From Bathynomus jamesi (taxonomy: Eukaryota > Arthropoda > Malacostraca > Isopoda > Cirolanidae), in the NCBI GenBank assembly GCA_023014485.1, contig JAJOZX010001734.1, positions 72,501 through 136,500 of the forward strand: 64,000 nt of DNA, given 5' to 3'. Shown here in pieces: positions 1 through 11,152 of the stretch. Both the position numbers and the translations under genes were made by a program. The first letter of the stretch is position 1. Every line of letters begins with the position of its first letter. The notes beneath the pieces are model-generated. The model was given only the letters and a program-made list of their open reading frames with translations, was not told where the DNA came from and searched no databases.

Positions 1-114
1 TTATATTTTTAGCCAAAAACCAAAACTTGAAACGGACATGTTATGTGCCTTGAAAAGTGGACGCTCAATTCTGCCAGTTGAGGTTTAAGTTTTGGTTTTT
101 GGCTAAAAATATAA
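1..114. repeat. Short hairpin element with 28-bp perfect inverted ends
   Basis: Positions 1-28 and 87-114 are perfect inverted repeats (inner motif AGCCAAAAACCAAAACTT and its complement) around a 58-bp spacer. This looks like a small MITE. The left arm starts at the window edge, so the arms may extend beyond it and the target duplication cannot be judged. Positions 115-490 hold no gene I recognise, only a short (AT)n run near 477-490. Confidence 0.6.
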
Positions 115-490
115 TAGTTACCCCTTTTTCTTTGATGTATTCAATCTGACGTGAAGGCAGCGAGTCTTTTGCTTATATTGAGGTTCTAAATGTAGCAGGG
201 CTAGGCTGCTTTGAACCCTAGATCCATGTCCCAAAGCTGGATCCTGTCTGCTTTGCAGATAGCTGGTGAGGGAAGCTATATTTATTGACCTCTTTGCGAG
301 TGACCCGTTGCCCACGTCGGGCTAGCATCATGAAAAAGAAAAACTATGGCATTTGTCATTTACAATTACTTATTCGGACTATAGTGGATTTAATTATCCC
401 AGAAGAGTTCCTTGTTCCATGCACTGTCTGTGTGTATCATAAAAAACTCAGGGGACCATTCTGAGTTCATTCCCATATATATATATATAT

Positions 491-925
491 CGTAAAGAAC
501 GACGCTTGTATAGGAGATATTCCGCGCAAGATGAGAGCGAGAGAATGAAACAAATGAAAAAATGAGGTAACCACCCGGGAATCGAACCCGGGAACTTCCG
601 ATTGCCGGTCAGATATGATAACCATTACACCATGGGCCTCACTCATTCAAATGTCGTAATTCCTCTACATACGCGCAGAAACCAATGCCCCAAGGGGCAC
701 CTCCCGCATGCCGTAACATTATATACATTTAACTGCAAACACGCAGTATAATTAACGTAAAGAAAGACGCTTGTATAGGAGATATTCCGCGCAAGATGAG
801 AGCGAGAGAACGAAACAAATGAAAAAATGAGATAACCACCCGGGAATCGAACCCGGGATCTTCCGATTGCCGGTCAGATATGATAACCATTACACCATGG
901 GCCTCACTCATTCAAATGTCGTTCT
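491..925 (-). mobile_element. Tandem pair of tRNA-derived SINE units
   Basis: Two tRNA-like bodies lie on minus at 564-640 and 829-905, exactly 265 bp apart, each followed on minus by the same tail (TTCATTTG, then a CTTCTTT-type pyrimidine stretch and ACGCTTGT/ACAAGCGT). The bodies have a good A box, a perfect TTCGATTCC T loop and a 5-bp anticodon stem whose loop would show GGC. The acceptor stem pairs only at its outer four bases and position 33 is C, not T, so a working tRNA is unlikely. The same unit recurs at 18841-19474. Confidence 0.8.
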
Positions 926-930
926 GTCGC

Positions 931-1592
931 TCTCATAAAGCAAAAAGAGTCGCCGGACAGGTACTAAGAACGTTCAAGAGAAGGGACAGGACAGTAATGA
1001 TTCCCCTTCTAAAAACATTGATTATACCAAAACTTGAATACTGCTGAGTTTTGACGTCCCCATATAAAAAGGAAGAAACTAATAAACTAGAAGAAACGCA
1101 AAGGCATTTCACAGCCAAGATTGATGGCTGCAAAGAACTCAACTACTGGGAAAGAATACGTAAACTAAATCTGTACTCACTGGAAAGAAGAAGAGAGAGG
1201 TGCATCATAATCTACATATGGAAAATGATTGAAAAACTGGTACCAAACCTAAAACTAAACCCAATTGCCATTCAAACAACACTGGAAAATAGGAAAGGCA
1301 GAATGTGTAGTGTTCCCAAATTAAAGGCTCGACAAGGGACCTCCTCAACACTGAAGGAAAATAGCTGGTTGTCAGGGGGCCAAGACTTTTCAACCAGCTT
1401 CCTAAGGACCTCAGAAACGTAACGGGGGTCAAAGTTGAAGTCTTCAAGAAAAGACTGGATGCCTGGCTCAGGACAGTACCAGATGAGCCGGACGTGCCTG
1501 GCTATGTACGGTGGAGAGCGCAAGAAAGCAACTCGCTCCTCCACCAGGCCAGGCCTAGAGGCGGGGCCACCAGCTTGACCTACGTGTGAAGA
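931..1592 (+). pseudogene. 3' end of a LINE reverse-transcriptase ORF (relic)
   Basis: A plus-strand reading frame, broken by a stop near 1048 and a frameshift near 1395, encodes the region C-terminal to a reverse transcriptase. Visible blocks are a 'PLLKTLIIPKLEYC' block, an ELNYWERIRKLNLYSLERRR block and the closing DEPDVPGYVRWRAQESNS segment. The last is familiar from arthropod non-LTR retrotransposons. No catalytic YADD region is present, so this is a 5'-truncated copy. An (AT)n run at about 1631-1668 follows and may descend from its tail. Confidence 0.65.
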
Positions 1593-1627
1593 GAGACCAA
1601 CGCACGAAACAACATAAGGTTCATAAG

Positions 1628-1661
<34 letters not shown>

Positions 1662-1739
1662 TATATACATGTTATACATGTTATAATTTATAATCGACCT
1701 AAAGCCGCGCCCTGATGACTATTATGTTTATGTAATTTC

Positions 1740-2130
1740 ATTCATTCAATATTTCCCAAGCTATGTATGACGCGTTTACTTCCGAACGGAATTCACGCAC
1801 AGTAACGCAGACTGTTTCTATGGTTTCACTTGGGGAAAAGAATGCTCTCAGGTGACGTCAACCGTTTGCGTGATGGCGTGCCAGGTTCCGTTCCTTTGAC
1901 TATATAAGAAGGGGCTCAGCGACCTTAAGGCAGATCCCTAGAGAGGGTCTCCGGGCTGAAAGGGTTTCGGTCCGTTAACGGGAATTGCTTTTGGAAATTG
2001 GAAGAACTATGGGTTTCAATTTAAAGTCTGACCGTTTAGAGAAAGATCGGTCGTTTGCAATTGATTCATATAAGCTTGGGAACTCAGAACAGACAAGGGT
2101 GTCTTAGAGGGGTCTCTGGCTTATTTCATA
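1740..2130 (+). promoter_or_regulatory. TATA-containing promoter-like segment, possible solo LTR
   Basis: The segment has a TATATAAG box at 1901-1908 followed by GC-richer sequence (GAGAGGGTCTCCGGGCT near 1940) unlike its AT-rich surroundings. This resembles a retroelement LTR promoter. No matching second LTR and no target duplication were seen, so the call is weak. Confidence 0.25.
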
Positions 2131-2462
2131 TCTTACAATGTAGAAAAAGCAGTCATATATAATTATGAAACTTTATTTTATTATTATTATTAACTCTCTG
2201 TTCTCTATAAAAGAAACATTTGATTCACGCTAATCAATTATATTTATCTCGCCTCTATTCACATTAAAAATCGTGTAAGCCGTTCTGTTCATTTTCTACT
2301 CTTTGGAGTTTGATAACTGGGATGAAAGAAAATCACGGGCCCACACAGTACTCCGCGATTGTAGGAATACGAAGAGTAAACTATTTCTGCATCCAGGAGT
2401 GCTAAAGTAATAACCCTCCCTCTCGTAACATCCTGACCTTGCCCGAACTCGGGGAGAGGCGT

Positions 2463-2507
<45 letters not shown>

Positions 2508-2508
<1 letters not shown>

Positions 2509-3393
2509 TCAGGTCATCCCATAAGTAATGTCGTTTTTTACGATAGATTAAGTTTAAACTAGTCCTACTCGGTTTAAGCATAAATTTTCCGAAGGTTATA
2601 TCAAAGAGGAGATCTATCTTGTTTCGCTACATACTTTACAGACCTTGACCAGTGAAGACGTGTGTTTGATTTATGTGAACCCCTCATAAACATGGCGGTA
2701 TCAGAAAAGCATATCAGGTATATAATGCTTTACGAGTTCAAAAAAGGGAATAGTGCTACTGAAGCAACGCGAAACATTCAGGACGTTTATGGCAACGATA
2801 TTCTGCATGTGAGGAAATGTCAAAGATGGTTTCAAAAGTTTAGGAATGGTGACTGCTGTTTGACAGATGCAGCACGCTCTGGACGCCCTGCTGAGTTTGA
2901 TGATGATCTGCTGTTAGCCGCAGTTGAAGAAGACTCTTCAACAACTGTCGAAGAATTGGCCCAGAAACTCAATTCATCCCCGTCCACCATCCATCGACCT
3001 TTGCAACAACTCGGGAAAGTGCCTAAGTTAGGAAAATGGGTGCCACATGAATTGTCGGTCGAAAATCTGAGGGTGCGGGTAAACATTAGCACAGCTCTTC
3101 ATTACCGTGAACTCCAAGATCCGTTTTTGCACCGTTTAGTGACTGGTGATGAAAAGTGGATACTGTACCAGAATGTTAAGCGCCGTCGACAGTGGGTTTG
3201 TGCCGGAGAACCAGCGACACCACAGCCAAAACCAAATCTTCAACCTCGGAAGGTGTTGGTTAGTGTTTGGTGGGATAAAGGTGGTGTAATACACTTTGAA
3301 ACCTTACCACACAACCAAACAATCACCGCTCAAGTCTACTTTCAACAACTGGATCATTTAGAAAAGTCTGAGGGAATCATCATCCAATTATGA
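2508..3393 (+). pseudogene. Mariner transposase, truncated after the first catalytic Asp
   Basis: The element starts next to an (AT)n run with a mariner-like terminus (CAGGTCATCCCATAAGTAAT). The reading frame is best started at the ATG at 2692 (MAVSEKH), because the longer version has only a non-ATG start. It encodes an N-terminal helix-turn-helix of the SETMAR/mariner type (CQRWFQKFRNG, then a SGRP linker) and the first catalytic block, VTGDEKWILYQN. It ends at 3393, where unrelated sequence replaces the region that should hold the HDNARPH and YSPD blocks. About a third of the usual ~345 residues is missing, as is the 3' terminal repeat. It encodes a cut-and-paste transposase relic that cannot be active. 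Confidence 0.88.
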
Positions 3394-3700
3394 CGACTAT
3401 ATCTCAAGCCAAACCCACAGAAGCATTCCGGCCTATCAGAACACCTGCGAGCTGGTGATTGGCCTCTTCAATTTTCTCGCATGTCGTTTGAAAGGGGGCA
3501 TCTTCCCACCATATAAAAGCTCTGTTGGTGTACCTAGTTCGCATTCAGCATTAATTTTTAGACAGTGCGTGCTGTACGTGATTACAATCCAAAGTGAATT
3601 CTAATTTGTTAGATTTCATCAACGTTGAACGAGATAACTATTTCTCACCAAGCCATTTTTAAAAAAGTCGCTACGTTGTGACTAATAAATCGTTCAGTGT
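3394..3700 (+). promoter_or_regulatory. Promoter/polyA-like block, possible solo LTR
   Basis: A TATAAAAG box at 3512-3519 is followed about 170 bp later by AATAAA at 3684-3689, with no coding sequence between. This spacing is typical of an LTR. The block abuts the broken mariner on the left and an (AT)n run (3706-3748) on the right. No partner LTR or target duplication was found. Confidence 0.3.
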
Positions 3701-3701
3701 T

Positions 3702-3754
<53 letters not shown>

Positions 3755-4047
3755 AGAGTGAGTTTTTTTAACTGTTCTCCAGAACAGAATCGGCGCTGCA
3801 GCTATTCCAGGCTTTAGCGTTTAGACCGTGGCATGCTTCATACTTCGCAAGAGATTGATAGCGTTTGTGTAATTACACAGCCCGGGGCAATGGACGCTTG
3901 GGTTCCCTCACATTGCTCTACACACGAATTGTAAGTGGAAAATTATATGTTCGCATTTCAGTTCCGCGTTTTTGGTCAAAGCGCTTAAATTCTTTTTTAG
4001 TTTAATTTTCTAATTTATTTGGAATGAATCTAAACGAGATATATATA

Positions 4048-4170
4048 TCAGGGTTGGGTCGGGTAACATCCAAAATTAACTAGTTAAGTAAAGTTAATTT
4101 GAGATTCTTACCAATTAAGTCAAGTTAACTGTATCCAAAGTCAGCAATGTACAATTTAATGCAAGTGATT
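4048..4170. repeat. hAT-MITE-like fragment rich in GTTAAC
   Basis: CAGGGTTGGGTCGGGTAAC at about 4049 followed by degenerate GTTAA/TTAAC runs resembles the terminus of the hAT remnant at 25156-25821. No second end was identified. The stretch 3750-4560 otherwise shows nothing I recognise. Confidence 0.3.
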
Positions 4171-4558
4171 TAATCGAATAGAGAGGGTACTTATGCGTAA
4201 ATTTAATTTGAAGCGTAATGTTGTTCATCTCTTTAAAAGCAGTGGAGCAGAGCTGGAGCGTTTCCCCGAAGTGTTCAGTAACGGTGTGGAGGAAATCTAG
4301 CTTAGTGCCAATGATGTGGGAAAGGGTAAAGGACCAGAAATTTTACCAAAACACTCGACACTCCTGTAGAGAGCAACATCAAGAATGCGATTTAATTCAA
4401 GAAATAATGTGTTTTTCTGTATTAGCCAAATAGGGTAAGAGTGAACACTGGTTATATTATTGTTTTTTATTATTATTACATAGTGAATGTAGTGCGAGAT
4501 TTTTAAAATTTATAGACTGTTTCCACATATTTTAAATTAGACAAATGCATCATGCTAA

Positions 4559-4810
4559 CAACCTTGTTTGCCGTTGCATTTTGGCCAACAATACAGTATA
4601 TATAAAACCAATTTTAATTAATTACAGATTTAACACCCATTGCACTTTAAATAAGTTACACATGATTCCCGTCCTTAATCGCTACATAAATTATTATTAG
4701 TCGGTACATTTTTAAATTTATGCAACATATTATTAAAAGCTATACTCTGCACGGTGCATATTTGGTACAATTTAAAATAATTAATTGCTAAAGATATTTT
4801 GTCGTTACAA

Positions 4811-4842
<32 letters not shown>

Positions 4843-6402
4843 GAGGGTACTTCAATAAGAATCCGCACTTTTTATTTTCGTGATAATATAGTATATATAA
4901 TATATACTCGTAATAACGAGCCAAACTGAGATCTATAGGCTTATTTAGGCTAGCAACAGTATAGGCTTATTTAGGTTACTCGTAGCTGTCACATATCGTA
5001 CGAGTAGTGCGCATGGCTGCGCCGCTTTCAATTTGTACTCAGGAAGAACAGAGATCCGTGGTTCGTTTTCTGTGGGCAGAAGGTATGAAAGGAGCTGAAA
5101 TTCACACACGCTTATGTGCTCAGTAGGGGGAATAATGCGTTACCACGGCGAAGTGTGTACGAGTGGATTCAAATGTTCAAGGGAGGTCGGACATGTGTGA
5201 CAGATGCTCAGCGCTCAGGACGACCGTCAACATCAATCGGTGGTGACAAGCAGGAAGAAGATTAACAATAAAAGAAATTGCATCTTCGTTAGACATCAGT
5301 CAAGTGTCAGCCTATTCGATAGTTCATGACATTCTTGGCTTTCACAAGGTTTGTGCAAGATAGGTGCCCAAACAGTTGACAGAAGAGCACAAGCGTAATC
5401 GTATGGACGTCTGCTCTCGTCGTTTGGCACGGTATCATAATGAAGGTGAAAACGTTTTGGAGCGCATTATCACTGGAGATGAAACCTGGATCCATCCATA
5501 TGAACCACAAAGCAAACGACAGAGCATGCAATGGAAGTAACCAACATCTCCCGTTGCAAGGAAGTTCAGAGCGCAGCCGTCAGCAGGTAAAGTTATGCTA
5601 ACACTGTTTTGGGATACACGAGGCCCTATCCTTGAACATTATCTAGAGCGTAGAACTACAGTAACAAGTGCATCGTATTCTGACATGCTTCGGAATGAGT
5701 TAAAGCAAGCAATTTGCACAAAACGGAGAGGGAGATTGTCGGAAGGTGTTATTCTGTTACACGACAATGCGCGCCCTCATACCGCTGCATAGACTAGAAA
5801 ATGCCTTCAAGAACTTAAATTTGAAGTTCTCGACTATCCAGCCTACAGTCCAGACATGGGACCTTCGGATGCTTTGAGAGGTCAGCGATTCCAAGGCGAT
5901 GATGATTTGAAGGAGGCGGTGCATGACTGGCTACGCACACAGCCAAAAACATTCTTTTGTGATGACATTAGGAGGCTTGTAGATCGCTGGACTAAGTGTA
6001 TTGAGAAACAGGGAGACTATGTTGAGAAGTGATGTGTTTATAATCTATCAGATGTGAAAATAAAAAGTGCGGATACTTATTGAATTACTCTCGTGTGTGT
6101 ATATATATATATATGGAACTTCACAACAACCTTGTTTTTCACTGCATTCTGCACAACAATATATATATATATATATATATTATATAACCAATTTAAGTTA
6201 ATTAAAGATTTAACAGCCATTACATTTTAAATTAGTTACAGAACATGATTTTCGTCCTTAAACGTTACACAAATTAATATTAAGGGATACATTTTGTAAA
6301 TTTATGCAATTATATAATACTGAAAGCTATATTGCGCACGGTGCATATTTGGTACAATTTAAAATAATTAATTGCTGAAGATATTTTTTTCGTTACAAAT
6401 AA
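4559..6402 (+). repeat. ~260-bp direct repeats flanking a mariner
   Basis: Positions 4559-4812 and 6129-6402 are diverged direct repeats. Both run from ACCTTGTTT through GCACGGTGCATATTTGG to CGTTACAAAT and then an (AT)n/(AC)n tract. The mariner at 4842-6094 lies between them. The layout implies a local tandem duplication around the microsatellite into which the mariner went. Confidence 0.75.
4842..6094 (+). pseudogene. Full-length mariner element with a broken DD34D transposase
   Basis: Terminal inverted repeats of roughly 40 bp are visible. The left end starts CGAGGGTACTTCAATAAG; the right end read backwards starts CGAGAGTAATTCAATAAG; both continue into ATCCGCACTTTTTATTTTC. The transposase starts at the ATG at 5013 (MAAPLSICTQEEQ) and holds a SGRPST linker and a GDETWIH block near 5478. 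It also has HDNARPHTA near 5763 and YPAYSPDMGPSD near 5835, giving the DD34D spacing of mariner. Stops and frameshifts break it at several places (for example near 5125, 5260, 5540 and 5790), so it is dead. Both ends are framed by (AT)n(AC)n microsatellite arranged as an inverted pair. Confidence 0.9.
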
Positions 6403-6489
6403 TTATATACACAAAACTTCACACATTACACCGGGTGACCACAAACAAACGGGAATCGGCTTTTTACAGTATCTGTCTACACACAATTC

Positions 6490-6860
6490 CGTAAATTCCG
6501 TAAATTTCCCTCCACGAGTCATATGCATGAGAAAGCACAAGCCATGCTGGCTACAGACATTGCTGTACGAACTCTGGAATCGTTAAGGATTCCACACTAT
6601 ATGTGGAATTTGCAGCACTCCGAGAAATACCATGGATGTCCTCCCAGTGAAATAAAGTAGTACATTCGTTCTCTACTTTTAAAATAGACGACTATCCAGT
6701 GGATCCATTCTCCACTCCTCACGTCTGCATTCAGGATAAGTGCGCCGTAGTCTCTCGTGATTGGAAGTTTCAGCGTTTCATTCTTCGCAACCACGCCAAT
6801 AAATTTGGTGCGTGTGAATCGGTCACTCTTCATCACTCTCTGGAGTATAACCGTATACAT
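6490..6860 (-). pseudogene. Polinton cysteine protease (adenain/Ulp1-like), broken
   Basis: In Polintons and adenoviruses this protease processes capsid proteins. The first frame (6860-6597) opens with an ATG and shows FIGVVAKNE, a proline/aspartate stretch and the His block EWIHWIVVYF. In the family a YFDSLG-type Asp block follows; here it reads YYFISLGG, so the usual Asp is missing. The remainder continues in another frame to about 6490 and contains VCSQHGLCFLMHMTRGG, which fits the catalytic Cys and the conserved tail. At least one frameshift separates the halves. It lies just downstream of the major capsid gene on the same strand, the usual neighbourhood. Confidence 0.75.
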
Positions 6861-6904
6861 TTTTAAAAGTCTGTGACTACATCCTTAAACCTGTCAAATT
6901 CGAT

Positions 6905-8122
6905 TAGGGCTTGCGACTCAAGTTAAATTACTACACTAATAGGGGCGACTAGCGGTTTGTCGAACTGTAATTTGACTGAGATGTTCCCGCTCTGTGGTGG
7001 ACTAATGTGAGTGCTTATACTCCCACTGAAGTCCGGGGAGAAGTCAAAAGTGTACAGCTTGACCCTCGACGAATTCATTCTGCGTTACCACCGATTCCTA
7101 ATAGGTCCCTATTACCGACACGATGCGTAAGATTGCTATACACTCTTCAGCAAAGTGAAAACTCGTCGTCTGTAAAATAAATCGTTTCCATTGTCCCACC
7201 TAAAGCTATCCAGTTGACATACAGAGTTACATTTTTAAGGCCGAAATTTTCGAATTTAAAGCGGGTTTTTTTTTGTATTTTCCATTCACAGAAGCGTGCT
7301 CCTGCATTCCACTTAATATCCTTTTAGGCAAAGCCCCGAGAGCAACATTTTCTATTTGCTTGGAGGTTAAACCTGAAGGTACTGTGAACATCTAAATCTG
7401 AACTCTATTAAATGGATATTTCATTGTGGCATGCAGTAAATTATTTTCAATTTCCCTTTGCCTAGAAGAGTTTAATTTCACACGACGTACGCGGAGGTAT
7501 GTCTCCATAATATGAATCACCACAGGCTTCGCGCCCTCTTCTTGGTCAGCACCCAGTTTTAAACAAATCTCAGGGCTCGTACGGGTGAGCTTTAATTTCA
7601 TATCGACCCCATTTACAAGAAACTTCTACTGGAAAGTGAAATCTGTGTGGAGGCGTCCGAAGTAGTCATATATCTTCATTTTAGAATTTTTAAACTTGTT
7701 CTTTATACTACTTTCATCTTTAGCTTGATAATAACCTTCTGCAGTTAAAATTGCATCCTTCGCTTCTTTTGAAAAGTTGAGTACATTTTCCAGATAGGAT
7801 CGTACAGTATGTGGTAGTAGCCAGACCTTGCAGAGATGTTGACCTGACTTAAATACACATCACACTGGCTGAATATGGTGTGTAGAAAGTTCGTCTCTGG
7901 ATATACAACGTAGTCGTTTTCGCAATCCGACCCATCTGAATGCGCTATTCTTAGTTTAACATATATGTGCACACAGCTTGGATCAAAAAAGTAAGGGCTT
8001 GAGCTCTGGATCACAAACGTTATAGGAGCACTTGGCGAGCTAATAGTGTTTACCGAATTAACTGTGATAAATTCGCTGTGCTCTATAGATATTTCTGTCG
8101 GGGACATGTCAAAGAGGGCCAT
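6905..8122 (-). pseudogene. Polinton major capsid protein (double jelly-roll), broken
   Basis: The ATG at 8122 opens MALFDMSPTEISIEHSEF, which matches the start of the protein family long annotated as F54H12.2-like and now regarded as the Polinton major capsid protein. The N-terminal jelly-roll part follows (PITFVIQSSS, HIYVKLRI, NFLHTIFSQCDVYLS). The frame breaks at about 7745. A second block at 7601-7392 (MKLKLTRTSPE, VVIHIMETYLRVRRVKL, MKYPFNRVQ) is the later jelly-roll segment, and poorer traces continue to about 6905. Several frameshifts make it non-functional. The protein would form the icosahedral shell in an active Polinton. Confidence 0.85.
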
Positions 8123-8169
8123 CTCTGACTTATAACATTGCGAACTACATGGATGGATGAAACGTACAA

Positions 8170-10616
8170 TCAGGGCATATCATACTCTGGTTTCAGGGTT
8201 GAAATTTTGGAAAAACAAAGTGGCTAATATGTATTCCTATGTAGAAATTAATTCTAAGATGGGTTTATTATTTGCAACTTTTCCGAAAAATCTCATTTTC
8301 ATGGTCAAAATCGCGTTTTTCTGATTTGAAGGCTGCCTGACGAAGCCTCAGGACACCCAAACCAAAGAGCGCAGCTGTTCTGCATATAATTTAGTCTAAA
8401 AGCTGCTTTTCTGACCCCATCCTTGGTTTCTTGCGTGTTTCAACACCTCTGGGTGCTGAAAAAATGTTTAGATTTCACGTAAAACTTAAGAATTTTAAGT
8501 TTTTCTTCAAAGAATAGGCGCGGCTCACCAGCTCTACTCTGATCGAGTAGCGGGAGACTTGCCACCTCCACGTGTAGTTTTACACGCCTGCTCTTCCTGG
8601 ATCCTTGAAAAGCGTGGCCTCATAAGATCTTATATTATGATCTTATGAGGATTTTCAGCTCTTCTGAGCATTAACGATGGCTTCAGCTCTTCTGAGCATT
8701 AACGATAGCTTCAGCCTCTTCATCAGCCACTAGAACCTGAAAAGCTCTTAATTATGTCCTGCTTCGATCTGAACATTGGAAGCATTTCTCGATGGTCTAT
8801 CCTGGCTCTCACCCACTCATCTCTCCTCTCGTGACCGTACACAGCTTGGGAAGCAGTTGAGACTTCATGTACAGCTCTCTCGCAGAACTGAGTATGAACA
8901 GAGAAAGCGTCCACTTTGAGTGGAGTTTTCCTGAGATCTTCGAGCTCAGTCTAGGTCATCTTGCAGGTGAAAATAGGCTCATAAATATTCTCTGATTCCT
9001 AATTGATGAGATCCTCAGGTGAAATGGCTTGCAGATTGACTCTGGGATTTTTATGGGGCCTCACTTTCGTATCACCAATGTCTCTTCCTTCTCTGATCTT
9101 CTCTATCTGGCTCACAGCAAAAGCTCTCTGATGCTCATCCTCACTGCACAGGACTGAAGCCAGGATGTTCTCAGGATGTGCATGGTAAGCTCCTCTTATC
9201 ACTGCAGCAGGGATGATGTTTCTGACCTCGGTAGTGTGGTTCCTCAGCAGCCTCGGGCTTGAAAAAACGTGTGCAGGACCAAATTTGAGGTGGTGCTTCA
9301 CTTTGATGTCGTAGTACATTTTGAAGTAGAAGTTAAGGCAGAACTTCACGAGGACCTTGATCCTCCTCAACACCTCCCCCTTCAGTCCGTGCTCCCTCAT
9401 CCACAATAGCAAGATGGCCTGTGCAGTAGTGAGCCACCTCGATTGCTTCAGAGGTCCGCATTTGAGACCAGCCAACTGTGGACTGAGACTTCCAGACTTG
9501 ATGGCTTTCATCAGAAGATAGCAGTTGTACTGGTCTGTGGAGAGAGATTTGACTATCTCTCCTGGCAGCTCTATGTTATCTTCAGTTCCTTCCACTGGTT
9601 TGAAGTTGAAGTTTACCTCAATTTCATTCACTTTCTCAAGAAGTTTTCCAATAGGCCCACTGAAGCCTGACCGGGGAGTTACAGGGCCGTCCAACTTGAT
9701 GATTAAGTGCCTCAGGGGGAGCTCGTTCACATGGAGCTGACAGATCATCCAGTGGCACTTGCGACACAACATCTTCTCAAATAGGGCTATGGCGCCTCCA
9801 GACCACCCCGTGTTGGTGTTGGTAGAGTCTCCTCCAATCATTACAAGGCTTTCGTCAGCTCCGTGATCCAGAAGCCACTCATGCAGGCCCTGAGCGATCT
9901 TATGATCAGGCTTTTCTCCTTCCTCAGTTTCCTCGGGAGTGAAATGGAAGAGGTACTTTCCTTGAGGCTCCCACGTGATAGTGTAATGCTCCTCGATCAC
10001 TTTGCCAGGATGAAATCTCCCTGTCACTTCCTCGTATTTCAACACCTTTGTTTTCCTATCCTGCTTGTCATCAAAGAATATCTTCTCCTCTGACCTCTGC
10101 GTGAGAGCTTCAACTGATGAGGCCATTACTTCCTCCTTGGTCCTCCAGACTTTCATGCCATCAATGGCCAAGTAAGCCTTATCTTTGGAAAGATGATCGA
10201 CCTTACCGAAAAAAATGGCGTCCACTCACTTCTACTTCACAATTATAACTGGCGTAATTGCTCAGAGCCATCTATTGAGAGAATGTTGAACTTCGCCTTC
10301 TGCGTCCAAATGGTTACAAAGATTCAAATGGAGTAGATTTTTTTCTTATGTATGTATGTATTAAACCTGTGTAAGAGTTAAGCAAAGTTAATGTGCCTAA
10401 ATGACAACAAATTACGACAAAGGGTTAAAAATATGAGGTTGTGTTCAATTGAATATTTGGTATTTCAACATAGAACAGAAAACTGCAATTTTGAACATGA
10501 TAACGCGATTTTTGGGAAAAGTTGCAGAAAAGAAACCCCTCTTAGAATTAAATTTTACATAAAAATACATATTAGCCAGAGTGAAATTCGGACTCAGAAA
10601 AGTCTGATAAGCCCTA
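8170..10616 (-). mobile_element. DNA transposon of the unplaced hAT-like group, copy A
   Basis: The left end (TCAGGGCATATCATACTC) and the right end read backwards (TAGGGCTTATCAGACT) are diverged terminal inverted repeats. Homology continues about 150 bp inward: 8190-8310 and 10500-10600 share ACATATTAGCCA and the complement of TCTTAGAATTAA. Flanking 8-mers are ACGTACAA (8162-8169) and ACGTACCA (10617-10624), a 7-of-8 target duplication. The insertion lies just upstream of the capsid start codon in the Polinton. Confidence 0.78.
8723..10225 (-). pseudogene. Transposase of copy A, unplaced RNase-H-like family
   Basis: A 408-codon open frame (10225-8999) continues past two stops, in the same frame, to 8723. 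Conserved blocks in order are IFFDDKQD (probable first Asp), GGDSTNTNTGWSGG (probable second Asp), MICQLHVNELPLRHL (a CxLH motif, as in the hAT C..H insertion), SRWLTTAQAILLLW, and near the end FSVHTQFCERAV (probable catalytic Glu). The same blocks occur in the genes at 26447-29429 and 57507-59754. The cysteine-rich N-terminal domain of those copies is absent, and the frame has no intron. It is dead because of the stops and the missing N-terminus. Function as a cut-and-paste transposase is inferred from the surrounding inverted repeats and target duplication. Confidence 0.75.
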
Positions 10617-10756
10617 ACGTACCATGGTGCACCAGAAATAGTGACACCTCTCTCGTCAAGTAGCAATCAGCTTATGAACCACGAGCACAACATTCTTAGC
10701 TTATATCAGTTAAAAAAGTGATCAACACTGGTTTCTTGCGCTTTGAACATTTTTTT

Positions 10757-10986
10757 TTAGAAAATTTTACGTTTATCGCCGCGGATTGGTAACCCCTTCT
10801 TTTTCCTCCGTACAGTGCACTTCTTGTTCCTCCGTACAGAGCGCATCTTGTTCATCCGTACAGTGCGCTTCTTTTTCCGGTTTTTATTTCCACCACCAAG
10901 CATTTTTATCATTGCATCTTTGACAATTTCGATTCGTGTACGTTTTAAATGTTTTTTTAGAGTTTTTTAAGTTTAGCCCCGGCCAT
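10757..10986 (-). pseudogene. Small very basic Polinton protein
   Basis: From the ATG at 10986 (MAGAKLKKL), after one frameshift, the frame runs to a TAA at 10757. It encodes a short protein with IEIVKDAMIKMLGGG followed by three 8-residue Arg/Lys units (RTVRMNKM, RSVRRNKK, CTVRRKKK) and a basic tail. The three units correspond to a 24-bp tandem repeat around 10795-10870. Size, charge and position between capsid genes recall DNA-condensing core peptides of adenovirus-like elements. That role is an inference, and I do not recognise the family. Confidence 0.5.
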
Positions 10987-11152
10987 TATGTCTTCTACCG
11001 TGTTAAGACCTGATTGTAATGCTTTCCTGCCATGATATCTGGTACCACTCTTCAGCAAGGGGACAGCTACGCAGTATAGTTGAAAAAATGGACCCAATCC
11101 CGCTTCCGCGCTGATATCTCACCCCCTCGGTAGACTGAGACCAGCCTTTGGT

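Noticed and set aside
564..640. Functional tRNA gene (alanine-like anticodon GGC)
   Set aside because: The acceptor stem pairs at only four positions, position 33 is C, and the body recurs within 265-bp SINE units.
4559..6402. LTR retrotransposon bounded by the 260-bp repeats
   Set aside because: The interior is a mariner with its own ends, and the repeats have no TG..CA ends or target duplication.
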